The notes under the pieces were generated by a model that was given only the letters and a program-made list of their open reading frames with translations, did no database searches and was not told the DNA's origin. The translations under genes and the position numbers were made by a program. From positions 1-48,330 of the forward strand of contig JAIEPK010000358.1 of NCBI GenBank assembly GCA_019749875.1: a DNA stretch of 48,330 nt, read 5' to 3'. Shown here piece by piece: positions 32,201 through 40,144 of this stretch (within the stretch, counting starts at the first letter, position 1; each line of letters starts with the position of its first letter). The stretch comes from Candidatus Binatia bacterium. Lineage in GTDB: Bacteria > Desulfobacterota > Binatia > UBA12015.

Positions 32201-34213
32201 TTCCCGCCGCACCTGGCGGCGCTGTCCGCCGATGGCAGGGTGGTCGCGTTCGGCAGCGTCGCGAGAAACCTGGAGGGGCCGTCCAGCGACAACAACTTTG
32301 TCGATGACATCTACGTCCGCACACTCGACGTGGCGGCCTCCCCCGCCGTCGACGCGCTCCTCTTCCCCGACGGGAAGCTCGACGACACCGTGCTCGAGGT
32401 GGTGGACGCCGCGAGCGGCGCGGTCACGACCGGATGCCCGGCCGGCGACGTCTCCGTGGCGGGCGGCGTCGCCGCCTCTCTCCGTCCGGAGTCGAGCTCC
32501 GGCACCGCCGGCTGCCCGGGCGGCTCGCTGAACGGCGACGGTGACGTCGCCGACCAGGTCGTGCAGCTCGTAGTCGGTGCCGGCCCCACGCAGAACCTCG
32601 GGCGCGCCGCCACGGCGATCGCAGCCTCCGCGACGCGGATCGCAGCACTCGTCTCCGAGGCGCAGCAAGGGCAGACGGTGCTGAACGGCGACGGCGACGC
32701 GGACGATGACGTGCTCCAGGTCTACTCCATCGCCGGCGCGGCATGGACGAACACCGCGCAGGCGGCGGATGCCGTCGCGATCTCCGGGAACCGGGTCGCC
32801 TTCGTCACGCCCGAGGCCGCGCAGGGTGCGGGCTCTCTCAATGGCGACGCCGATGCCGACGACCGCATAGCGCAAGTGTACGATGCGGCCGCGGCCTCGC
32901 TGCGCAACGTCGGGATCGCCGCCGAGGAGCTCGTGCTCGGCGATGCCACCGGCACCGTGTGCGGGCCGCGGCACCTGGTCGCGATCCGCTCCAGCGAGCT
33001 CGCCGAAGGCGCCACCGACGCCAACGGCGACGGCGATGCGCTCGACGCGGTCCTCGAGGTCTACGACTTCGTGACCGACACGCTCTACGACGTCGGCCAG
33101 GCGGTGACGCCGTGCCGGCTCGAAGCGTGCGACCCGCGCGCACCGTATCGCGTCCACGGCGGCGAGGTGCGCTTCCTCACCTTCGAGACCGAGCAGAACG
33201 AAGACCTCGACGGCAACGGTGCCATCGGCGGGCTCGTGCTGCAGAGCTTCGACGTGTGCACCGGTGCGGTGAAGGTCATCGGCCGGGTGGATCCGGACTC
33301 GAACCACGATCCCCTCGCGATCGTGGACGAGGGACAGGTGTTCTCGACGCCGGCCGGTCGTTGCGCAGGACCGCTCGCCGCCCCCGGCGATCCGCCGCCT
33401 TCGTGCAGCGTCGCCGCGGATTGCCCCGACGGCACCTTCTGCAACCCGCTCACGCAGCACTGCACGCTGAACGCTCCGGGAAGCTGCCGCGCCGACGCCG
33501 ATTGCCCGCCGGACGCCGCGTGCGAGCCGCAGCGGATCACGGTCGGCGTCCCCGTGCGCGACCTCGACGACGACGGCGTACCGGACGCGCTCGACAACTG
33601 CCCCGAGATGCCGAACCCGCTGCAGCAAGACGCCGACGGCGATCGGGTGGGCGACGCCTGCGATGCGCAGAACGGCCCCTGCGCGCCCGCGCCGCTGCCG
33701 GGCTGCGCGAGCTCCGTCGCGCCGTCGAAGTCGAGCCTGGTCGTCAAGCTCAACGCATCACCCGCGAAGAATCAGCTCTCGTGGATCTGGGGCAACGGAG
33801 CCGCGACGTCGTCGGGGAACTTCGGCGATCCGCTGGTCGGCGACGACTACGCGTTCTGCCTCTACGGCGACGCCGACACGACGCCGAGCCTGCTCGTCGA
33901 CGTGGCGTTTCCCGCGGGCGGAACGTGCGCGGGCAAGCCGTGCTGGAAGGCGAAGGGCAAGCCGCCGGGCAGCAAGGGCCACGGGTACTCGCAGAAGAAC
34001 TACGCCACCCTGGCGCTCACGCCGGGAGACGCCGGCAAGGCGAAGATCACCGTCAAGCTCAAGGGCACGGCGTTCGACGCGCCGACGCTTCCCGCGACGG
34101 CGCTGCCGCTGCGCGCACAGCTCCAGGGCGCGGGGCGGTGCTGGGACACGTCCTTCGTCGCGGGCGGTGTGCAGAAGAACACCAGCACGCAGCTGAAGGC
34201 GAAGGGTCCCTGA
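29216..34213 (+). CDS. Exported giant protein: PD40 propeller nested in a calcium-loop array
   Basis: A 1665-residue protein with a Sec signal peptide. The first 450 residues are cysteine-rich (pairs such as CTVDADCPSGAC). Seven EF-hand-like loops of the form NGDGDxxDxVLQVY occur near residues 467, 542, 1104, 1155, 1207, 1268 and 1330. Between the second and third lies a block of about 440 residues (600-1040) with exactly seven PD40/TolB repeats (ISADGRFVAY, ISANGRFVAF and so on), enough for one closed propeller. Further cysteine-rich repeats, a thrombospondin-3 repeat (DLDDDGVPDALDNCPEMPNP) and a 150-residue C-terminal module (from SLVVKLNASPAKNQLSW) follow. Likely secreted and calcium-stabilised; role unknown. 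Confidence 0.85.
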   Translation: MQNLLKVLVAMAAAATVSATATRPASAACNLIPGTEKTFNATLGATNRPFAAPGEQLELRRRYCDAGSGFLPDADDHVVTFAFKPSPGAVRIVVLAADCAKVKLAACSSAPGVLSATCRQATPGDLQLRTDVDLGDRRLVVRFPDTDDVLAPAGDDATLAGPVAIAVTEARTAPACGLATGSCAAQSGVIACVDELYANDGACGTDSLDRRFSHFTALPPPNDFQADCFREDPPCTATASSTRAAVDRAGNLLLPMGWGGVLVRDGTVPVPRLIRARIGAPLPIEVPDQVFLHSFTPEGGLLPPILEPQIDPTAAAPDVVTFFGSVDAPYTIIQVANHHGTCDGGDATGARCTTDLDCKGGTCVTSCVDQPATACTVDADCPSGACGRLFDFSPLVSGGGPVVLPRSLSRFCQLPPHAACSGPGDCPAVGDACVSYAFEATTPVPLEGLAASATARTFTIRESIDGVDRNGDGDTNDSVMTLRDRTTGQTTPLGATAGCAGLSGTPEGRAAVRVQEAPFSFPAVAVENGVLAFLESEYGQLGCDQNGDFDFSDAILRVFRLGLGETPIATARAVDAAPRIDGAPVAVSNGRVYVRTSEADMGRHGIARASRAFGGGDSNESSFSKADGDISADGRFVAYQSVASNLVGPGLDTNGSTDVFVYDRQSGTNTLVSRAFGGGGVAANGQSYTPAISANGRFVAFESTATNLLASPTGDGSTSAIYLRDLQLGTTELVSEAFGGGFPNALSFRSAISDDGQVIAFASRASDLLAPGEDTNAADDVFVYDRIADTIERVSVFSNGAEAPAPGFGVGGIAITGDGRFVAFESDQGFDPTDVLSGSDIYVRDRQLGTTELVSVAFGGGGSDSAFAVNGISADGRYVAFTSCGDNNLAPGKDTNGQCDVFVRDRLRQTTERVSVASDGSQIPSGPFVFTSTWGTHAISADGRFVVFSSEAPHLARGVFRYPTFVHDRASGVTEQVSVAADGTPGEEIPSGNPYFPPHLAALSADGRVVAFGSVARNLEGPSSDNNFVDDIYVRTLDVAASPAVDALLFPDGKLDDTVLEVVDAASGAVTTGCPAGDVSVAGGVAASLRPESSSGTAGCPGGSLNGDGDVADQVVQLVVGAGPTQNLGRAATAIAASATRIAALVSEAQQGQTVLNGDGDADDDVLQVYSIAGAAWTNTAQAADAVAISGNRVAFVTPEAAQGAGSLNGDADADDRIAQVYDAAAASLRNVGIAAEELVLGDATGTVCGPRHLVAIRSSELAEGATDANGDGDALDAVLEVYDFVTDTLYDVGQAVTPCRLEACDPRAPYRVHGGEVRFLTFETEQNEDLDGNGAIGGLVLQSFDVCTGAVKVIGRVDPDSNHDPLAIVDEGQVFSTPAGRCAGPLAAPGDPPPSCSVAADCPDGTFCNPLTQHCTLNAPGSCRADADCPPDAACEPQRITVGVPVRDLDDDGVPDALDNCPEMPNPLQQDADGDRVGDACDAQNGPCAPAPLPGCASSVAPSKSSLVVKLNASPAKNQLSWIWGNGAATSSGNFGDPLVGDDYAFCLYGDADTTPSLLVDVAFPAGGTCAGKPCWKAKGKPPGSKGHGYSQKNYATLALTPGDAGKAKITVKLKGTAFDAPTLPATALPLRAQLQGAGRCWDTSFVAGGVQKNTSTQLKAKGP

Positions 34214-34221
34214 CGTCGTCG

Positions 34222-34275
34222 AGCGGGCGCTCGCTGCCGCGGCAACGGAGCCGACGGGTGCGTCGATCGAAGGAG
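34222..34275 (-). pseudogene. Fragment of the winged-helix regulator gene
   Basis: On the minus strand this reads FDRRTRRLRCRGSERPL, nearly identical to FQLDRRTRRLRLRGSERPL at the start of the 1424-residue regulator (residues about 5-26). The DNA matches 27092-27145 with few changes. No start codon or remaining domain survives: homology stops at about 34222, just after the stop of the preceding gene. It is the scar of a duplicated divergent regulator/target region whose regulator half was lost. Confidence 0.8.
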
Positions 34276-34359
34276 ATCCGGCCGATGCCCCTCGGACCCG
34301 GCTCGCGGCCGACCGGCGAGCGGCCCGATCACGCGCGAGGTTCGCGTCGCGACGACATT

Positions 34360-34377
34360 TTAAACGCGAAGTTGAAC
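34360..34377 (+). promoter_or_regulatory. Second copy of the TTAAAC-N6-TTGAAC site
   Basis: TTAAAC (34360-34365) and TTGAAC (34372-34377) keep the 12-base period of the site at 27252-27269, though the six spacer bases differ (GCGAAG against ACCAGA). Twenty-two identical bases follow in both copies (27272-27293 and 34380-34401). Conserved half-sites with changed spacer suggest selection on the half-sites. Confidence 0.55.
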
Positions 34378-34397
34378 GGATGGAGCGGCTGCGCGCC

Positions 34398-34427
34398 TTG
34401 TCCGCCGTGTCTCCGGCGCCCTAACGT
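34398..34427 (+). promoter_or_regulatory. Probable promoter of the YVTN propeller gene
   Basis: TTGTCC (34398-34403), 18 bases, then TAACGT (34422-34427); the counterpart of the promoter at 27290-27319. Predicted leader about 58 bases, ending in GGAACAGGAGACACGCG before ATG 34492. Confidence 0.45.
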
Positions 34428-34491
34428 GCCCGTCAAGCACCCCGACACCGCCGAGCGGGCCGGGGCTCCACGAGGGAACAGGAGACACGCG

Positions 34492-36888
34492 ATGCCCAGC
34501 CCACGAACCACGCGATCCGCCTCGCATGCCGCGCTGCTCGGCCTCGTCGCCGCGCTCTCGACGGCCACCTCCGCGATGGCGCGGCCCGTGACGGCCTACG
34601 TCGTGAACTACGCCAGCGACTCCGTCACGCCGATCGACCTGTCCACCGGAACGCCGGGTGCGCCGATTCCGGTCGGCGCCGGGCCGACCGCGATCGCCAT
34701 CACGCCCGACGCATCGAAGGCCTACGTCGCGAACGGCTCGGCGCACACGGTGACGCCCATCGACCTCGCGACGAACACCGCGGGCTCGGCGATCCCGGTC
34801 GGATTCCAGCCGTTCTCGATCGCGATCACGTCCGACGGCAGGACAGCGTGGGTCGCGAACTACGGCAATGTCTCAAGCGACCCCGTCAACGGTCCTTTCC
34901 CCTCGATCACCTCGATCGACACGGTGACCGACAAGGCAGGTCCGACGATCCAGGTTCCGAACCCCGAGGCCGACATCAGCTCCGCCCGCTTCGTCAACGT
35001 CTCGCCCGACGGGACGACGCTGTACCTGACGGGGGAGCGGCTGGTCACGCCGTTCGATCTGGTGAGCGGGACGTTCGGAACGCCGATCTACAACACCCCC
35101 AAGCCGACGGCCTCGTTGCTCTCGGTCGACGGCGCACACCTCCTGACCGCCAACACGTGGGGCGGCGGGATCGAACGGCTCGAGCTGCCGGGCCTGACGA
35201 AGGTGAGCCCGTTCAGCTTGCCGTACCCGCTGATCGCTGCGGGCAACAACGACCTGGCGCTCACGCCGGACGGCGCGAAGGCCTACGTGGGCTACGTCGA
35301 AGCCTTCGGGGGTGGCGTCATCCCGCTCGACCTCGGTACGGGCGTCGCCGGGACCAAGATCCCGCTCGGCGGGGTCGGAGGGGCGGTCGCGATCACGCCG
35401 GACGGCGCCACCGTGATCGTCGCGCGGCTCTTCGACCAGAGCGTCCGGCTCGTGTCGACGGCGACGAACACCGCCGGCGCGACGATCCCGGTCGGCAACC
35501 AGCCGGGTGCGATCGCGGTGACGCCCGATCAGGCGCCGATCGCGCGCCTCACGGTCACGCGCGCGCCCGCCGGATCGCCCACCACGTTCGACGCGTCCGC
35601 CTCGACGGTCGCCTTCGGAACCGTCGCGTCGTACGCCTGGGACTTCGGTGACGGGACGACCGACGTCACGACCACCCCGATCACGACGCACACCTACACC
35701 GGCGGCAGCTACACGGCGTCGGTGACGCTGACCAGCTCCGCCGGCACGTCGACCGGGCGCGTCTTCAACGGCCAGACCACGATGCGCAACGGCGGACCGC
35801 AGGCGCGCGCGACGTCGCTCGGCTCGCTGGCTCTGCTCGGCGCGCCGGTGGTGAGCCAGCTGATCCCGGCGGCCGGCCTCGTCGCCGGCGGGACCACCGT
35901 CAACATCATCGGCTCGGGCTTCACCGGAGTGACGTCGGTGACCTTCGGCGGCGTCCCCGCGGTGTCCTTCACGGTGAACGGCGACAACTCGATCACGGCC
36001 ATCGCACCGGCGGCTCTCGGGGCGGCAACGGTCGACGTGAGCGTCGCCAACGTCCTCGGCGTCTCCGCCGTCACGCCGGCGGACCAGTTCAAGTACCTCG
36101 GATCCGTACCGGGGGTCACGGTCGCCTGTCCCGCCGGCGGGTGCATCGCCGTGTTCCCGACCGCGTCGGGCATGACGGTGTCGGCCTCGAGCCCCACGGG
36201 CTGCGCCGTGTGCAACATCGTCGGCGGCATCGAGCCGCTGGGCGGGCTGAACCCGAAGTGTCCGGGCGGTGCCGCCCCGCAGATGCTCCCCGCCGGCTGG
36301 GTCGATGCGTCGCAGAACGGCGGCGCGTTCAGCCAGATCGCGGCCAGCGTGTCCTACGCCATGACCAGCGCCGACGCGCGCGAGAACGGCAACCTCGCCT
36401 GGTTCAAGCTGGTCAGCGTCTGCTTCGTGAACGGCGTGCCCACCCCGGTGAGCCCGCTCAGCGCGGGCGGCCCGGCTGCGACGGTGGCGGCCGCACCCGA
36501 GCCGCCGAAGGCCGTCAAGCTGAAGGCGTGCTCGAAGAAGAAGCCGGTCCCGCCGTGCGTGCTCGGCAAGACGGTGGTCGACGGCGTCGCGCACGCCTCG
36601 ATGCTGCTGCCGGCATCGGGCGGGACGTTCCGGGTCGTCACGCCGGAGGTCAAGATCCGTCGCCTCAAGCCGGACTCCGCCTCTCCGGGCGCCACCATCT
36701 CGATCATGGGAAGCAACATGAACGCCGTCACCGGCGTTCTGATCGGAGGCGCCGAGGCGCCGATCACCTCCCGGACGAAGACCAAGCTCCAGGTCACGGT
36801 GCCCGACGCGGTCGGCTCTGGAGACGTCACCGTGCTGACGCTGAGCGGTGCGGTGGCGGCACCGAAGCCTTTGACCCTGGCTCCGTAG
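34492..36888 (+). CDS. Exported YVTN seven-blade propeller with PKD and IPT/TIG domains
   Basis: A 798-residue protein with a Sec signal peptide (residues 1-30, ending SAMA). Residues about 33-345 contain seven YVTN/NHL-like repeats (AYVVNY, AYVANG, AWVANYG, LYLTGE, LLTANTW, AYVGYVE, VIVARLF), each closed by a PVG-xxP-xAIAITPDG segment. A PKD domain follows (FDASASTVAF, YAWDFGDGTTDVTTTP). Then come an IPT/TIG domain (GGTTVNIIGSGFTGVTSVTF), a cysteine-containing insert, and a second IPT/TIG at the C-terminus (PGATISIMGSNMNAVTGVLI). A GGAGAC ribosome site precedes ATG 34492. The promoter region is a copy of that of the 27398 gene. Likely a surface adhesin or binding protein. Confidence 0.88.
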   Translation: MPSPRTTRSASHAALLGLVAALSTATSAMARPVTAYVVNYASDSVTPIDLSTGTPGAPIPVGAGPTAIAITPDASKAYVANGSAHTVTPIDLATNTAGSAIPVGFQPFSIAITSDGRTAWVANYGNVSSDPVNGPFPSITSIDTVTDKAGPTIQVPNPEADISSARFVNVSPDGTTLYLTGERLVTPFDLVSGTFGTPIYNTPKPTASLLSVDGAHLLTANTWGGGIERLELPGLTKVSPFSLPYPLIAAGNNDLALTPDGAKAYVGYVEAFGGGVIPLDLGTGVAGTKIPLGGVGGAVAITPDGATVIVARLFDQSVRLVSTATNTAGATIPVGNQPGAIAVTPDQAPIARLTVTRAPAGSPTTFDASASTVAFGTVASYAWDFGDGTTDVTTTPITTHTYTGGSYTASVTLTSSAGTSTGRVFNGQTTMRNGGPQARATSLGSLALLGAPVVSQLIPAAGLVAGGTTVNIIGSGFTGVTSVTFGGVPAVSFTVNGDNSITAIAPAALGAATVDVSVANVLGVSAVTPADQFKYLGSVPGVTVACPAGGCIAVFPTASGMTVSASSPTGCAVCNIVGGIEPLGGLNPKCPGGAAPQMLPAGWVDASQNGGAFSQIAASVSYAMTSADARENGNLAWFKLVSVCFVNGVPTPVSPLSAGGPAATVAAAPEPPKAVKLKACSKKKPVPPCVLGKTVVDGVAHASMLLPASGGTFRVVTPEVKIRRLKPDSASPGATISIMGSNMNAVTGVLIGGAEAPITSRTKTKLQVTVPDAVGSGDVTVLTLSGAVAAPKPLTLAP

Positions 36889-36894
36889 AGATCC

Positions 36895-36948
36895 GCTCCG
36901 GCCGGTGTCGCGCAGCTCTCTCGCCGGCTGCGCGGCACCGACCGGAGC
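36895..36948. terminator. Long 22-base hairpin between convergent exported-protein genes
   Basis: The left arm 36895-36916 and right arm 36927-36948 pair over 22 positions with one mismatch and one G-T wobble; the loop is ten bases (TCTCTCGCCG). Paired blocks are GCTCCGG/CCGGAGC, CGGTG/CACCG and CGCGCAGC/GCTGCGCG. It begins seven bases after the stop of the YVTN gene. No T-tract follows, so it may block 3' decay or stop polymerase with Rho. Confidence 0.6.
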
Positions 36949-37090
36949 CGTCAGGCGCGCGGACGGTCGTACCGACGGACTCTTTGCTTGCTCTCTTCGC
37001 GCCCTGTCCCGAAGTCGGCCGCAGCGTGCTCCGTCACGACACCGCCGCGGACCGCTCGTACGGACGCATCGCCGGCATCGTGCGACGAGC

Positions 37091-37113
37091 CCCTTCGCGA
37101 AGGGTCTTCTTCC
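37091..37113 (+). terminator. Possible terminator: short palindrome with pyrimidine tail
   Basis: CCCTTCGCGAAGGG (37091-37104) is a perfect palindrome followed on the plus strand by TCTTCTTCC. It is about 200 bases past the stop of the YVTN gene and 55 bases before the convergent stop at 37168. A stem this short is a weak case. Confidence 0.25.
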
Positions 37114-37167
37114 TGCAACCGCACCTCTGCGGACGCTCCGCGACACCCGGCGGCGTGGGAGCGCACG

Positions 37168-40104
37168 CTAGCGCCGCGGTGCCTTGCGCCCCTTCTTCAC
37201 CTTGATCAGCGTGACGTCTTCGGAGCGCACCTGCACGGCGCCGCCGTCTGCCGGCGTGAAGGTCAGATCGACGGCCACGGTCACCTCCCCCGCCGTGCGT
37301 AGCTGCTTTGCGAGCGCCGGCGACAGCCCGATCCGGACAGCGACCGGCCCCTCCTTCTTCACCTTCTTCTTGACGGTGCGGAACGGCGGCTTCGGCGCCG
37401 CACCGGCCGCGAGGGCGGACGCGGTGAGCGCGCCCGTTCCCGGTGACACCACGAGCGTACCCGCTCCCGGTGCGAACACGTTCAGGAGGGGTCCGGCGAC
37501 GGTCGTGTCCAGCGAGGCGACGGGGCGGACGGTGTAGACGGCCTCGCAGGTGATCCGGCGGTCCGGATCCGGCCCCTGCACCGGCATGAGGCCGGTGGCC
37601 GTGTCCGCGAGGGTACACGAGATCGTGATCGGCTCCCCTCGGCCGATGAGGCTCGACGAGCCCACCCAGGGACACGCCGGGGCAGGCCTCTCGGAGCTGA
37701 TCGAGACGTCGGACCAGCAACCGGTCGACAAGAAGTAGAACGGCACCTGCTTCGGGTACTGGAAGTAGACGGCGCCGGCGATGGCGGCCTGGACGTCGCC
37801 ATCCTCGGCGAGGACGCCGTCCTCCGCCGTGCACAAGGAGCGCACCGGACAGAAGTCGCGCACGAGGGTGCACTGGAACGGGGTGGGCTTGAAGATGTCG
37901 AATGAGGTCAGATACGGAACGAGGAACGAGCAGCTCGACCTGACGCTCCGCGCCGCGAGCGTGAAGGCGTAGGTCGCCGGCGTCGGATCGGTAGCACCGT
38001 CGAGCGTCACCGCCCGCACGTAGAGCGTGTGCGCCCCGAGCGGCAGGTTGTAGGCGACGTACGGCGACGTGCAGCGCTGGAACGTGCCGGCATCCACCCG
38101 GCACTCGAAGTTCGCACCCGGCGGCGTGCTCGTGAACTCGAACAGCGGCGCCGAGGACGACACCGCCGTCGGCCCGTTCGTGATCGTCGTGTCGGGCAGC
38201 GGCAGGATGCGGAACGTCCGGTTGACGATCTCGCTCTCGTTGCCGGCCTGGTCGTTGGCGATGCCGTAGACGACGTGGTTGCCGCTCGCGGTGACCGTCC
38301 CGCCGCACGGCTGCGAGCCGAAGGCCCCGAACGACGTCGGCGGCGCCGGCGGATCGACCACGCAGAAGCGGTTCCGGATTCCCGAGCTCGGCGCGGCATC
38401 GGTCACGTCGAGATTCACCACGACCCCGGTCAAGTATGCACCCGACGCCGCCGTCGTGCCGCTCAGCCTGAGCTGCGCTACCGGCGGCGTCTGGTCGACG
38501 ACCAGGAGCCGCGAGGCCGGCGTCGGGTCGGTGCCGAACGCGTTGCTGGCGCGAACGGAGAACACGTGGTCGCCGGCGTCCAGAGCGGGCGACGTGTACG
38601 GCGACGTGCACGGCTCGAAGTCGAGGCCGTCGAGCGCGCACTCGAAGGTCGCATCCGCGGGCGGGATCGCTGCGAACTCGAAGGTCGCAAAGGCGCTGAT
38701 CGACGAGGTCGGCCCCGACGTGATGACGGTGTCCGGTATGCCGGAGGTCGGCGGGACGTCGCGGCTGACCCGGATCTGCATGGGGCTCGCCTCCTCCGCC
38801 TGCGCCCAGGCGACGACGGGCACCCCGCCGCTCACGGTGAGGCTCGGCGTGATGCCGTCGAGGAAGGGGGTCTCGTTGATCGGGCTCGCGCCGCCGTCGA
38901 CCTCGATCCAGGCGGTACCCGCGTCGTCGAGGCGCTTGACGCGGATCTCCTCGTTGTTGTCGTACTGGCTGAAGGCGACGTAGGGGACGCCGTCGATCGA
39001 GGTCAGGCTCGGATGCTGGCCCGCGCCACCGCCGGGGAGATTGATCGGCTGCGCGCCGCCGACGACCTCGGTCCAGCCCGTGCCCGCCTCGTTCAGCCTC
39101 GCGACCCGGATCTGAAAGCTGAACTCGTCGGCCTCACTCCAGGCGACCCAGGGGACGCCGCCGATGCCCGTCAGGCTCGGGCTGGCGGCGTACTTGTCGG
39201 GATCGTGGTTGACCGGGGCCGGACCGGAGCCGAGCTCGACCCAGGCGGTCCCGGCGTCGTTGAGCTTGCTGACGTGGATCTTCGGGTCGCCGTAGCCCTC
39301 CTGCCAGGCGACGAAGGGCACCCCGCCGATCGAGGTCAGGCTGGGTCCACCGGCCTGGGCGGAGGCGTCGTGGTTGATCGGGTTGCTCCCGCCCACCACC
39401 TCGGTCCACGCCGTTCCGGCGTCGTTGAGGCGGCTGACCCGGATCCGCGCCTCGGCGACGTTGGGCTCGGGCTGCTCCGCCCAGGCGACGTACGGGACGC
39501 CGCCGACGTCGGCGAGGCAGGGGTCATACGCGTTCTGGGTCGCGTCGTGGTTGATCGGGTTCGCGCCGCCGACGACTTCGCTCCAGCCGGTGCCGGCTTC
39601 GTTCAGCTTGGCGACCCGCACCTTCTGGCTGGTGCCGTCGTATTCGATCCAGGCCACCCAGGGCACGCCGCCGATCGCGGCGACGTGCGGGCGGAAGGCG
39701 TTGTCGGTCGGCGCGTGGCTGAGCGCGCCGCCGACATCGACCCAGTCCGCTCCTGCACCGTCGAGCTTGCTCACGTGGACGTCGGACTCGGTGGCGCTGG
39801 GGTGCGCCTCCCAGGCGACGTAGAGCGTGCCGTCGACGTCGGCGATGCTTGGATTGACCGCCTCGATGGCGGCGTCGTGCGTGATCGGGCTCGGCCCGCC
39901 GACGATCTCCTGCCACGCCGCCCGGGCGGCGGCCGGAGCGAGCAGCGTGACGCCCCAGGCGACGACGAGGGACGCGACGACACGCCACCGCGCGCCGTCG
40001 CCCCTGCGGAACGCGGAGCTCACGGTCCACCTCGAACGGCCCGCCGGCGTGATGGTCGCGAGTGCGGCGAGCAGCCACGTGGTGGCGTATCGTCGGATCT
40101 GCAT
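37168..40104 (-). CDS. Exported seven-repeat propeller protein with two stacked signal peptides
   Basis: A 978-residue protein. From about residue 62 there are seven repeats of about 55 residues, each with a PSLTxIGGVPxVAW core and an IRVxxLNEAGTGWxEVVGG end, enough for one closed propeller. Two domains of the type FECxxDGxxFxxCTSPY follow, then an unrecognised C-terminal part. The N-terminus holds two export signals: MQIRRYATTWLLAALATI at ATG 40104 (ribosome site GAGGAGGA) and, 27 codons later, one from GTG 40023 (ribosome site GAGGTGG) with WRVVASLVVAWGVTLLAPAA. The first matches the signal peptide of the 45383 gene. GTG 40023 may be the ancestral start. It lies 40 bases after a DUF4242-like gene. 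Confidence 0.82.
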   Translation of the reverse strand: MQIRRYATTWLLAALATITPAGRSRWTVSSAFRRGDGARWRVVASLVVAWGVTLLAPAAARAAWQEIVGGPSPITHDAAIEAVNPSIADVDGTLYVAWEAHPSATESDVHVSKLDGAGADWVDVGGALSHAPTDNAFRPHVAAIGGVPWVAWIEYDGTSQKVRVAKLNEAGTGWSEVVGGANPINHDATQNAYDPCLADVGGVPYVAWAEQPEPNVAEARIRVSRLNDAGTAWTEVVGGSNPINHDASAQAGGPSLTSIGGVPFVAWQEGYGDPKIHVSKLNDAGTAWVELGSGPAPVNHDPDKYAASPSLTGIGGVPWVAWSEADEFSFQIRVARLNEAGTGWTEVVGGAQPINLPGGGAGQHPSLTSIDGVPYVAFSQYDNNEEIRVKRLDDAGTAWIEVDGGASPINETPFLDGITPSLTVSGGVPVVAWAQAEEASPMQIRVSRDVPPTSGIPDTVITSGPTSSISAFATFEFAAIPPADATFECALDGLDFEPCTSPYTSPALDAGDHVFSVRASNAFGTDPTPASRLLVVDQTPPVAQLRLSGTTAASGAYLTGVVVNLDVTDAAPSSGIRNRFCVVDPPAPPTSFGAFGSQPCGGTVTASGNHVVYGIANDQAGNESEIVNRTFRILPLPDTTITNGPTAVSSSAPLFEFTSTPPGANFECRVDAGTFQRCTSPYVAYNLPLGAHTLYVRAVTLDGATDPTPATYAFTLAARSVRSSCSFLVPYLTSFDIFKPTPFQCTLVRDFCPVRSLCTAEDGVLAEDGDVQAAIAGAVYFQYPKQVPFYFLSTGCWSDVSISSERPAPACPWVGSSSLIGRGEPITISCTLADTATGLMPVQGPDPDRRITCEAVYTVRPVASLDTTVAGPLLNVFAPGAGTLVVSPGTGALTASALAAGAAPKPPFRTVKKKVKKEGPVAVRIGLSPALAKQLRTAGEVTVAVDLTFTPADGGAVQVRSEDVTLIKVKKGRKAPRR

Positions 40105-40144
40105 GGGCGTGTCCTCCTCGGTTCTCGGACGGGTGTCGTTGCCC

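Noticed and set aside
29471-33628. A 1385-codon minus-strand open frame opposite the nested-propeller gene
   Set aside because: Arg/Ala/Asp/Val-rich low-information translation; the plus frame has a signal peptide, PD40 and calcium-loop repeats.
38740-39960. DNA-level tandem repeat or mobile element at the 165-base periodicity
   Set aside because: The periodicity is explained by the seven propeller repeats encoded in the exported protein.
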